Positions 50,990 through 61,863 of a stretch of DNA of 64,000 nt are shown piece after piece. The stretch is taken from positions 186,001-250,000 of the forward strand of contig KQ965731.1 of the NCBI GenBank assembly GCA_001574975.1. The letters run 5' to 3'. The position numbers and the translations under genes are program-made. Origin of the DNA: Gonapodya prolifera JEL478. Taxonomy: Eukaryota > Monoblepharomycota > Monoblepharidomycetes > Monoblepharidales > Gonapodyaceae. The notes under the pieces were generated by a model. It ran no database searches. It was not told the DNA's origin and worked only from the letters and a program-made list of their open reading frames with translations. Position 1 is the stretch's first letter; each line of letters begins with the position of its first letter.

Positions 50990-53852
50990 ATGATACCACG
51001 CTCGACTCACGCGATCACTCGTTCTCAGACCTGCTCTCCCAGTTGGCGCCATCGAATTCCCCTGAGAACAAATGCGGTACCACGCTGTTCCCCAACCAGT
51101 CACACTTCTCTGTCGTATTTTTTCACACCCAGAACCCCGGATTGGTTCCATTCAAGCACAAACACGGGCTTGGAGCCTCGAATCCTTCCGCGACTTGTCT
51201 GCAGCCGAGTTGCTTTACAATTGAAATGGACGTCGCGGAGCATCACGACGTACAGAACGCACAATGACGGCAGCGGATCCTCCAGCACAGAGCGACGCTG
51301 TGCTGGGTACTTCCCTGCGGCGGCATTCGTGGCTGTTCTTGTGGTGTCACTCTTGCCCGAGAGACCTCTTCACTGCGACCATCAGTCGTCGTCAGCCGCA
51401 GCTTCTCTCATGGATCCCGCGTCGAAGGACATTTTTCAAACTTCGTCATCACCCGAACCATCGGTGTCGATTTCGCACAAACCAGTGCACGGCGAACGAT
51501 TCTGGTCGCGATCATCCATCGTTTCCTCACTTCGTACACTCTCGCTCATAATTCCTCGCCCCATTCAAATTTTTTTCCGGCTTGTTACATTAGTATTTCG
51601 ATTCCTTCCGGCCCTCTTGTCTATTCCTGCCCTCTTCTTTGGTGAACTTGTGGAGGACGACGCATCCCGTCGATATTTGGCGCGCCAGCGGACACCCACT
51701 CACAAAAGCGACATGACTACCGAAGACGCAGATGTTCTTGGGGGTGGCTGGCGGGCAATTCCGAAGCCCGAGAACTCACACAAGGAGGAGAGGCCTGTTC
51801 ACGAAAGTGACTTCGATCACGTTCGAGAAAGAGCTGGGGCTCTTTGGTGGTATGGTGTGCTCGTGGAGTGCATGGAAAGGGCCGGTCCCACGTTTATTAA
51901 GGTAAATTGGTGGACATTAGTCATTTAGTTGGTTCCGAGGTCCTTGCCAGTGACAAGGACTCGTGGCTCGAAAAACGGTGCAATTTCCGTTCTCGTCGCG
52001 AAACCTTTCTCGAATGACTCCAACTTTCTTCTTTCATTGTCTTACCAGCTTGCCCAATGGGCATCTACCCGTGAGGACCTTCTCCCCCCCGCTCTGACGA
52101 CTGCACTCTCACGACTCCAGGCCGATGCCCGACCGCACTCTTGGGAGGACACGCGCCGAGCAGTGCGGGAAGCTTTTGGGATGGACGTGGAGGACATGTT
52201 TGAGAGTTTGGAAAGGACTCCCTGGGGGGTCGGAGCGATTGCTCAGGTGGGCGACTGACTTGTAGAGCGCCATCGACACGATATTGACTGCGAGGATCTT
52301 CAAGGTACATCGAGGTGTCCTCAATCCTCTCCATACCCCTCCGTCATTCAGCCCCACGGACCCACCATACTGTGCTGTGAAAATTTTACACCCAGATGTC
52401 GCGGTCACAATATCCCTCGATCTTGCGATCATACATGGTGTAGCACGGCTGGCTGGATGGCTTATACCAGGCGTAAAATGGTTGGCACTTGAAGATGAGG
52501 TGGACACCTTCGGCAAGATGATGAAGGCCCAGTTGGATTTGCGAGCTGAGGCCACAAACGTGGACGAGTTTAGAAAGAGGTGGGAGGGTGATTTGGGCAG
52601 ACGTTCGAGGCGGGACGTGTGCTTCCCAATTGTTGTGAGACCTTATGTGTCAGAAAAGGTTGGTTCCTATAAAGGCGGTGTGCACCTTGAATTTCTATAA
52701 TTTTTATTTGGACCTATCATAATACTGCCAGGTCCTCGTGGAAACGTTTGAAGTCGCGATCCCCTTCACACAGTTCATTAGTGGACCTCGAACCCCCGCT
52801 GATCCACTCCTAGCGCGCATTGGCCTCGACACACTGCTGGTAGGCTCAGTGAATCGTACACGATCGCGTGTGAATATCAGTAACAAAGTTGCTTCTGCAG
52901 ACAATGCTCGCTGTGGATAACTTTGTTCATGTTGATATGCACCCAGGTATGTGATCTCTCATTGCGAAAACGTTCCTCGTTGGATCGACATCCTTATATG
53001 GCGCAAGGAAACATGCTCGTTACGTTCCGTCCGCCGAGTATCATGAATGAATCCCTTCTAGCCCGAGCATTGCACGCAATCGAAGATCTTCTTCCTGGGA
53101 GCCCCACGAAGACCGTAACGACCCCAGAATCGTCAAAGTCTTCTGAGATTACAGATGGGCATGACGTCGCTCGGGAACGCAATCATCGTCATGTTGACAT
53201 CTTCCGCCTTAAGCGACTTCTTATTGCTGATCCTTCGGAGTGGCCCGAAATCGTTGGAGACATGTGTCGCGATGGGTACCGTCCTCACCTCGTTCTTCTG
53301 GACTGCGGCTTGGTATCCAAATTGTCTGCGAAAGACCTTCGCAACTTTCTCGATCTTTTCACCGCAGTGGTTTCTGGCCGGGGAGAGGAGGCGGGACGCC
53401 TAATGGTGGAGCGATCGCGCAACCCTGACTCATGCATTGACAGAGTGGGGTTTTCGCGTGCTATTGCCACCATCTTAGCCGATGCGAGAGAGCGCACTCT
53501 TGCCCTCAAAGACATTGGTGTCGGAGATATTTTGACACGGGTGTTCCAAGTTGTGCGAAAGTATCGCGTACAGTTTGAGGGGGAGTTTGTGAATACTGTT
53601 GTTAGTATCGTACTGGTGGAGGGAATCGGGCGGAGGCTCGATCCAGATTTGGACCTGCTCGCCTTTGCCGCGAAATACCTCGGGAAAATTGAGGACACGA
53701 TTCGGGAAGCTGGTGGAGAGTTGGCAACCAAGGATAAGGTTGATTTACAAAAGACGATAGCATTGACCAAAATTGGCAGCATTTACAGGCAAGCCGCCAA
53801 GGCGACAAGAGCAAATGAAAAGGAGGTGTCTGGGGACGTGTTAGATAAATAG
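50990..53852 (+). CDS. ADCK2-like ABC1/UbiB atypical kinase, mitochondrial
   Basis: Six exons (50990-51901, 52049-52246, 52305-52658, 52732-52839, 52901-52946, 53008-53852) give 820 aa. The N-terminus is Arg/Ser/Thr-rich (mitochondrial targeting), with hydrophobic stretches AAFVAVLVVSLLPE and LVFRFLPALLSIPALFF. The UbiB signature KxGQ appears as FIKLAQWASTREDLLP, with Ala for Gly. The Ala/Gly loop is GVGAIAQVHRGVL, and the lysine is in YCAVKILHPDV. The catalytic loop is FVHVDMHPGNMLV and the metal-binding motif is LLDCGLVS. A Ser/Thr-rich insertion (about 53070-53170) sits between the HxDxHPGN loop and DCG. ABC1 proteins support coenzyme Q synthesis or mitochondrial lipid handling. The ATG is 134 bp after the NRK stop, same strand. 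Confidence 0.88.
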
Positions 53853-53958
53853 ATGAATGAAACGTGTAATATAGACTTGATTGACATCTACCAATTATGC
53901 CAATGTACGAATTCTCATAACTTCCCTCGTCCATGATCTCCCATCAGTACCACGTTCA

Positions 53959-56098
53959 TCACGATATCCTGGTCTGCAATTCAACATATGTGTCAAACCC
54001 TTTCGTCGAACTCAAGTCATCGAAGAAGACTCACCTTCCCTCTTGGTGGTGAAGGCGCAACTTCTTCGTCGTCTTCCTCATCGCTCGTCCCCACCTCTCT
54101 TTCGTCGAGCTTGGTCATATCTGCTTCCGGCCTTTCCCCCCACCTACGCACTCGAACATCACGGTCGTCGCGTGAGGGGTGAGCCATGACTGGACGTGCA
54201 GGGCTTTCGTACGTGATTCCACCGCTCAAAGGTCTCCGGGCGGCTCCAGATGAGGGAAGTGCAGGTGATGGCCACTGTTGACTCGTTGGAGGTATGCGCA
54301 TCGTTTGCGACCCAAGTGGAGAACGTGAACGTCGCTGCTGTGGGGGATACACATCCAGCAAACGTGCCTTTTCAATCGGTGGTGATACCCACCTGGTCTT
54401 CATTTGTAGCGGGTATGTCAAGACCTGAATCAAGCGGGGAACGTGGTGGGACATTCCGCAAATGCGGAATGTTTCGAGCTAAGGAACTCAGACCGGCTGG
54501 TCCTGCCCCATTCAAACCACCCACTTCCGGTTGGAGGCCTCCGTCTCGTGAAGTGTTCGAATGCACCAGAGGAAGTGAAACATTTGACTGTCGATGCTGA
54601 AAATTGTTGGGTGCGTGAATTGGCTTTCCCTGCAAAGGGGTTACTCGAGCTGGGGCGGGGTGGAGAGTAGTTTCCTGCACTTTCGCATTTTCTGTCACGT
54701 CAGGCTCTTCATCAATTGTTGCGAGTACAAAATCGGCCGTGTAGTTGTCCGAGGAATAGATGCGAAAAGTGAGAGGTCTTGGAGAATGTGATTTGGATGT
54801 CAGGGAAGGGAAGGGTGCTTTTTGAATTAAAACTTACTGTCCACTGTGATCAAAAAAAGCCGTCACCCCTTGGTTCATATTGTCAGCAAAAGCAAGCACG
54901 GCCTAAAATCAAAAGAGAGCAATGATATTTCAACAGCGCTTATCAGCTTGTCCATCGCGTGCTCACTTTGAGCTCCTTGAGTTTTACCGTCAAGTTGGCG
55001 TCTAACGCAATTGTGAAGCTCTCAAAGTCCGTGGGGTCAATCGAAAGCTCGGTTTGAAGAGATCTTTTCGTGAGATCTTTTGGGGATTGCATGGCGGGGT
55101 GTTTTAAACATAGACGGCACTCAATGTGAGCGAGATTCTCACCGGAATCTCCGGGAGTCCCCTCTGTAAAACTTTTAAGTCCCACTGATGTTGCGGAACA
55201 CATGATTGTGACCTCGTCAAGCTTTTGATGGAAGTACTTGAGCCAGTCGTTGATGACTTTTGGGCTGGCGACCCACTGATTGCGACATGTGGCAGTCGAA
55301 TATATCGCTTGAAAAAGTGTAGCAGACTCATAATGGAGTTTGTGCGTCTTTGTGATACCTTTCGAGTCGTGTAAGCAAAAACTTCTCAACCTACTCTTTC
55401 GAAACCCCAAGTACTCACCGTATTTGCAATAGATCTGAATAACGAAGCGATCATCTTCCACTCTCGGGTTAAGCTTTAAGACAACCTTTTCCACGTTCTT
55501 CTCGACATTGCTCTTCTGTTTGAAGATGTTGATAATGGGCTGGAGGGGAAAGAACGTATGAGCCCAATTACAGCATCATGGTTAGCCCGAGCCGGCATAG
55601 AGATGTATAAAAGGTATCGCGCCAGAACACGAGCGTTAAACGTGAATGACGCAATGTCGAGGAGACGAATTCACCTTGAGGTGTAGTCGACAAGTCATAT
55701 CCCCAGGCTTCCTCTGCGCTTCCGGAAAGAACGTGACGATATATGATTCGAAAAAACGTGGAAGTATTTGGAAAATGACAAACGCGGACTTCGAGGCGTT
55801 AACTGTGGAGAGAACAAGCTATCCATAGAATGTGAATCCCGTGACACAATTGATTTAGCGCGAATCGTCATCATCAAGACACAAATCGCCGCGTCAGGAT
55901 TAGAGAGGTTAGCGAAAGCATGGATCCCACCTTTGAGGCTTTCGCTTCAAGCACGACATCGTCCCCAAACTTCGCCAGAGCCTGAAGGAATCTGGCAAAC
56001 GCTTCCGAGGGGAAAAAAATCACGATTGCGGTGTCGCAACGTTGGATGATCCGTTGACGCTCACGTTTTACAGATGCGGATGCTATGGAGGCCTCCAT
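53959..56098 (-). CDS. RAD9: Checkpoint clamp subunit RAD9 (9-1-1 complex)
   Basis: The ATG is at 56098. Exon 1 (56065-56098, MEASIASASVK) joins to PFARFLQALAKFGDDVVLEA, then LVLSTVNASKSAFVIFQILP and RFFESYIVTFFPEA. These are the first PCNA-like half. Further exons carry VVLKLNPRVEDDRFVIQIYC with KYGITKTHKLHYE, NQWVASPKVINDWLKYF, LSIDPTDFESFTI, and AVLAFADNMNQGVTAFFDHS before GQPLTFRIYSSDN. Together these make a complete PCNA-like fold. The C-terminal third is disordered, Ser/Pro-rich and acidic (EEDDEEVAPSPPRGK), the part that in other fungi is phosphorylated and recruits Dpb11/TopBP1. The last splice is uncertain: the stop may be at 53959 or 53993. About seven introns. Confidence 0.9.
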
Positions 56099-56123
56099 TT
56101 GAAAAGGATTCGCAAATGAGTGG

Positions 56124-56223
56124 CTTTCTCCAAATTCAATTTGTGAACGTACAGGCTTTACAACAAGTGAAAACTTTCTCCAAATTCAATTTGTGAATGT
56201 ACAGGCTTTACAACAATGAAAAC
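56124..56223. repeat. 50 bp tandem duplication
   Basis: Two copies of a 50 bp unit beginning CTTTCTCCAAATTCAATTTG start at 56124 and 56174. They differ by one substitution and one base of length, so the duplication is recent. It lies between the RAD9 ATG (56098) and the sirtuin stop (56274), so it occupies the RAD9 promoter/5' UTR. Confidence 0.95.
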
Positions 56224-56273
56224 TATCTACTCTGCCTCGACTCTCCACCTTCTGGTGTATTCGTGAACTTTCT

Positions 56274-59200
56274 TCAACCAACCAAAACCCGGGCTTCTTC
56301 CCCTCTTTGAGTTTCTGCTACAGAGTCATCAGGACCGAACAGCACGTGAGCCAACTTTCCACCCATTTCACTTTCAGTTTTCTCCTTGGCCTTGTCCACT
56401 GTGCCCATGGTTGGAACGCTCCGTTTCACCACCCTGAACGATGACATGAGATTTCCTTGGCTGCCTCCACCAATCAAGCCCCCCCAATTTGCCTGAACCT
56501 TTCCTTGAGCTCCTCCGGGAATTTCACCAATAGATGGGCCTTCATTTGTTACTCCTGAATTACCGGTCATCATTTTCATCCTCTTACTTGGGTTCTCCTC
56601 AAATGCGCCTCTTCCGTTGGAATCCCCCACAAGTTGATTGGGTTCGATCCCATTTGCCATCTCAACATGCAAGCGTTTCGTCGGGTTTGCAGCTGAGGAT
56701 AACGTATGCTGCGTTGTTGAGAGTGCAGCCCCTGAGGTGGTGGTTGTGTCGGCAACGACATTCTCGTTCTGAACCGTAGGAGCCCCGCGTGTGTCGCTCG
56801 TAGTTGCTGGATTTGACAACCCCATCAAGCCTCTGAGAGCCGACGGTTTAAACGGTGACAGCAACACCTCGATCGACATTTTGCCTCTGGGCTTCGCTAA
56901 TGTCGGACCAGCCCTCGTACTTGATGGCTCTTTGGCTTTTGCCACACCTCTACTGCTTTTAGTCGTAGGTTTCGATGTTGTTTTTTTCTTGACGCGTGTC
57001 GTGGAGGACTGCAGTGAGAGCTTCGGGGCTTTCAGTCCAGGCGAGGTATTTCCACGGGGTTTGGTCGATAGGGAGGCATTCGCATATGAAGATGGAATAA
57101 CAGTAGACGTAAGACTGCCTGGAGCGCGAGGTGGAGAGGGCTTGTACAATTTACCTGGTGCGCGGTGTTAAAGATAAATATCATCATCGTCACTGCTGCA
57201 GTCAAACACACCTCTGTCATTTCCACTTTCTTCGATATTTTCCTTCTCTCCCTCCCCATCGACCCTCCTTTGGTCGCCCTCTCTCCACCTCTTCCACACC
57301 TCCTCAGCCATGCCGTCGGCCTCCCCCACGACGACGTGATCAAACACATCGTCCCATTCTTTCCCAGGTGCTGTCGCATTGACGAGTACGGTTGCGCCAC
57401 CTCGCACGGCTCGCACAGCGCGCGCAACGTCCTTGACCAGTCGGCGAACACCAGGGATCTTTAGGGAGGTTCCCATGACGAGAAGAAGGTCGGGCCGTTT
57501 ACGGAGATCTTGTGATGTCAAGTCGGCGATGAGGTCACCTATGGTGGAGTGGGGAGCAATAGATATGAAGTCTAAGATAAAGTTGAGGAAAAGGCGACTC
57601 CCAAAGTTTTGTAGCTACAGCGCTCCACACCGCATCCATTTTCATGACCAACCACCTTCTCGCCTCCGCATGTTCTCTTTCTTGGTGTCTACTTGGCCTG
57701 GAAGTCCCCCATCACAAAGGACCACTCACCTCGTTCATGAACCTCATTATACAACACCACATCCGGCCTCAGCCTTCCCACACCCCTCTCCCTCTTTCCC
57801 AATGCCCTCCTGATATCGCGTTCCTCCTCGCACCTGGGACAAGGCGGAGCCTCACCCGACGACGTGACCGAATGGAGGGGATGGGAGAAGGGCACGCGGT
57901 GGCGGCACAAGAAGCACACGAGGTGTGAAAGATTGCCGTGGAGTTGGACAACACGAAGTGGGGGGCGGTTTGAGGACGGTAGAGGGGCAGGGGTGCCAGG
58001 AGTTACGACAGTGGGTGTGGGTGTGGGTGGTGTGAGCGCGCGTGTTGAAGGGTTTGGGGTTAAAGGTGACGCATTGGAGGTAGAGGTAAACCCGCTTGGT
58101 GAGGCAAAGAGTTTGAAGACGTCGGGTTCCGTCGAGGAGAATACTGGTCCAGAAATGGTTCCCAGGGCATCAACACTCGAGGTGCCGTTCGAGCCAGAGA
58201 CTGAAGAGCCGGCCAGAAGTTCAGTGAAAGAATCACGCGCACGTGTGCGGTCGGCATCTCCGAGTGGGGTTCTGCAACGGATGTCCGCGTCCTGGGTCCC
58301 CTTTGAGTTGCCGTGGTGAGTCTCCCGGTCCTGCGGGAACGGCGTCTGGGTAGGAGGCGCGGATGCAGCCCCATGACGGCTTGCGAGTGTGGACGGGGAC
58401 CTGACGGAGGACTGCTCTGGTGACGCTGTTAGGTGGGGTTTGGCGATAGGCGGTCCCAGCGACGGAGGCGGGGCGGGAGAGGGTGTCCCCGGTGCCGCTG
58501 AGAACGTGGATGGTCGATGGATTTGCGAGGGCGGCGTGGTGTTCGCGATTTCGTGTGCAGCGGGGGAACTGAGGAGGGACATGGACGGGAAAGCGGGCGA
58601 GGTCGTGTTGCGAGATACCGTGGTTGGCACAGTGGCGTTTCCGGACCCTGACAATGGAGAGTGTGACGACATGGAACGCGCCGGTGCCGGTGTGGTAGGC
58701 CCCAAAGCCGGCATCTGCGCGGCCCCGTGCGCTGATCCCTTCTTCCCTGCCGCAACCTCCACGGCGACGTCCAAATCGGTCTCGAAGCCCACTCTTCCCT
58801 CCAACCCGTCAATATTCTGCGTGTAGCATCTGACCAGGGAGCCCCGCTCGTCTAGATCCCTGATGAGCCTGTGTGCGGGCGTGGGCGTTGCGCGGTCGGC
58901 CATCTCCTTGAGTTCGGAGATGAAGCAGTAGAAGGCCCGAGTCGACGCCGGGTCGGAGAATAGCGTCGCGTCGAACAGGTCCTTGCCGGAGCGCGCGGCC
59001 GTAGGGAAGCGGTGCTTGACGAGCGTGTAGAGCCCGTTGGAGGAGCGGAAGTCCTGAGGGAAGGGGTGGGAATGGAGTCGTGGGGTGTGTGGAAGCGAGT
59101 TCAAACGACGAGCAGGGTAGAAAACACACGCAACACATAGCCTTTCCATGACCGAATCCCCATGCGTGCCGTTTGGAACTCCAAACACGCCCATCCCACG

Positions 59201-59375
59201 TTCTGACCCAACCCGGTCCAAGCATCCCTCTTCCACCCCCCAAACTCACAGGAATGCCCCCCGACACCGATACCCCGGCCCCCGTGACAACAATCGCCCT
59301 CCTGGCCCTCCCAACGGCGCGCGCGGCCTCCTGCATCCCGCTCACGCCCCCCGGATCGGGGTTGGGTCGGCTCAT
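56274..59375 (-). CDS. HST3/HST4-type sirtuin with large internal insertion
   Basis: Four exons (59250-59375, 57730-59053, 57212-57538, 56274-57154) give 885 aa; all lengths fit one frame. The NAD-binding motif is VVTGAGVSVSGGIPDFRSSN and the next is CYTQNIDGLE. The catalytic His is in VVQLHGNLSH. Zinc cysteines appear as CFLCR and CPRC, followed by LRPDVVLYNE and LLLVMGTSLKIPGVRRLVKD. MGTSLKIPG and the overall pattern fit Hst3/Hst4, nuclear deacetylases of histone H3 Lys56. Between NIDGLE and LHGN lie about 280 Ser/Pro/Thr-rich residues where a sirtuin normally has a short link. The last exon encodes a 290-residue basic, Ser/Thr-rich tail (KTTSKPTTKSSRG; TKRLHVEMANG). Retaining the 57-bp last intron (57155-57211) would instead end the protein at an acidic SSDDDDIYL tail. 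Confidence 0.92.
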
Positions 59376-60166
59376 GGACGCCTGAGGGTATTTTCAAGCG
59401 GTCAGTGGTGGATTTGAGTGCCTTTGGGCTCGAAAAGTGGAAACGTGGGGATGGGAGGGGCGGTGGAGGGAGGAATTGGTGGTAAATTGGTGCGAATCGA
59501 GCGTGTGTGGGGATATGTGGGATGCTCCCGAGATTCTGGCGGAGGGGCGGGAGGAAATGTGCTAGTAAGTGCGCGACTTAGGGCAGCGGAGCAAGATTGG
59601 TGCGATTGGGGGTGATTGGAGGTAGATAGGTGGGAGCTTGGAGGGGGCAGAAATTTCCAAACATTGACCCACAAAGGGGAAATATCAAAGTTTGATTCGA
59701 GGTGACAGCGATATTTCGTAGACATATTTAGGTACGATACGAGTTATCTAATTTAGAGAAATCTACATCGGGACAGATCGTTTATGAGACGGTGTGGATC
59801 GAGTTGAGCAGGGAAACGAACCCATTCTGCCACGCGATCTGCCTAGAACTCTACCGTCGCAACAACGAGGGTATTACTTTGCCCGGGTCGGGAGATGGAA
59901 CGGGGGCGGGACTGCATATGTGCCGGGCGTTGGGTGCGCCAACCCAGTTCTGTCACACGAGTTGGGGCTGTGACCACCCCGGGCGACATCCTGATATACG
60001 GAACATAAATTACGGTGGTATCTCACAGTCTTCGCTTCGCTTCGTCCCAGATCCCGGGGTGGAGATGGTTTATGGCATTTGCCATACATCTCTTCATCCA
60101 AATAAATACCTCCCAAGAACGTCAATACGACCTATCCCCCCTCCCACCTCCACCACGCCCACCCAC
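59376..60166. other. Interval between sirtuin start and pirin stop
   Basis: About 790 bp with T- and G-rich non-coding sequence near 59420-59640. A plus-strand open frame of 177 codons (59792-60325) overlaps the pirin last exon and has no recognisable content. I see no gene; it should hold the sirtuin promoter. Confidence 0.4.
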
Positions 60167-60567
60167 TCACTTCCTCCCCCCAGGCTGCCTTATATACTCC
60201 TGCACCCCGGGCTCACCAGGCACGGTCTCGAACAGATTGTCCTCCCCGTGGGCCAGGGACGGGTAAGACTCGGGTTCGGTCAGGGCGCCCCAGTGGGCGC
60301 GCGCGCGGGCGATGTGGTCGGATGAGGTCGCGACGTAGTTCCACCTGGTGAGACGGGGGGGAGAGGGATGGTGTGAGTGCGGTTGGAGGTGAGGGCCGCT
60401 TGTTCGGGAATGGGACGACCGTTTGTACGATGCCAGGTAACACACGCTCCACGTTCTCCCACCCTATCCACACGCCCCACGCGGCACTTTCGCTCTCGCA
60501 CTCTCTCAACCTCTCACTGTCTCACACCACTACGTCCTCACCATCACCTCCTCACCCCATCACTGCT

Positions 60568-60600
<33 letters not shown>

Positions 60601-61646
60601 ATACACAAAACTCACCAAACATGCCTCCTCTCCACCTTGGCCCCACCCAAAACAACCGCTCTCGCCACCTCCCCCGCCTTTCCCGCGGGCGGGGGCACGA
60701 CATAAACATCCTCGCCCTCCTTCAACACGGCCAAATGAAACTGCGGCACATGCAAATCGGCCCGTCCCCTTGCGCGGATCGTCACGCCGGGCGCGTCGAC
60801 GGAATAGACTGCGCGCTGGGGTGCGTCGGATGCGAGGACGGGGATGGATCCGTCCGCCGTGGGCGATGCAGGGGAGGATGGGGAGACGGACGTGTAGGAG
60901 GCCGGAGTCGCATGCAGAAAGAGCGCGGCGTACAGCGTGTCGGGGTCGGGTACGGTGACGGGGGATGGGAGGGAGAAGGAGCCGAGAAGGTTTGGGCGGG
61001 ATCCGATGAGGAGTTTTGCGTGTGATGAGGGGGAGGAAGGAGGGGAGGAGGATGAGGAGGAGGAGGAGGAGGAAAGGTGGAATTCGGGGAGGGATGAAGC
61101 CGTGGCGTGTTGGAATGAGGCGGGGGCGTGTTCGAGGTGAGGGGGGAGGACGGACCAGAATTGGATTCCATGCAGCGGTTGTCTATCCTCTGCGCTTGCG
61201 GTGTCGTTGACGGGCCGTTCTGAGTGGACGACACCCCGCCCAGCGTGCATGATATTGACATCTCCCGGTCTGATGACCTGGGACGTGCCGAGCGAGTCGC
61301 GGTGGAGAAGCGCACCGCGGAAGAGAAACGTGACTGTGGAGAGACCGATGTGCGGGTGAGGGGGTACAGAGAGTGGGGGAGGGAGCGTGGTGGGAAGTGA
61401 TGGTGATCCCATGTGATCGAGGAATATGAATGGTCTGGCCCAGTTGGTTTACGAAATATTTCGTCAAATGAATTGCAGCCGGGGGTGATGAAGCAGGAGT
61501 GAGTAGCCCCGACACAGAAAGAAGGGAAGAAAGCGAGAGCGTACGCACCCGACGGTCTGCGTGGGATAGGACGGCAGCAGTCTGCGCACCGAGATTCCGA
61601 CCACGAGCTCCTTGACCTTTGGGGCGATGATTTCGAGTGCAGACAT
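60167..61646 (-). CDS. Pirin family bicupin protein
   Basis: Three exons (61549-61646, 60616-61434, 60167-60344) give 364 aa. The ATG is at 61646 (MSALEIIAPKVKELVVGISV). The exon 1-2 splice produces QTVGPFIFLDHMG, a pirin hallmark, followed by the iron-site cupin motif PHPHIGLSTVTFLFRGALLH, then RDSLGTSQVIRPGDVNIMHA and GRGVVHSERP. A run of Ser (about 61050-61075) interrupts the middle. The C-terminal cupin ends with HVWWNYVATSSDHIARARAH and the short tail IRQPGGRK. Pirins are nuclear iron proteins; some have quercetinase activity. The second intron (60345-60615) contains a 31-base C homopolymer. Confidence 0.92.
60569..60599. repeat. Poly(C) homopolymer, 31 bp
   Basis: An uninterrupted run of C on the plus strand, thus poly(G) in the transcript of the pirin gene, within its second intron 16 bp from the donor site. 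The exact length is probably uncertain in any assembly. Confidence 0.95.
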
Positions 61647-61863
61647 GTGGGGAGTGTGGGCGAGTGTGGTGGAGCGGAGAGTGCGAGGAGTGCGATTCAC
61701 GCGAAAAGAGGATGAAATCGCAGTGGGGGAGAGTAGGAGTGCAGCCGTGGTTGTTGTGATTGGGCCGCAGGACACAGTTTAGTTTTTCACTCACATCTTC
61801 ACCTGCACACTCTTCTCGCAACCCCGTCACCCCCCACCCCTCGCACAACCCACGCGCACCTAC

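Noticed and set aside
59792-60325. Plus-strand 177-codon frame
   Set aside because: Overlaps the pirin last exon antisense, has no recognisable sequence and no splice partners.
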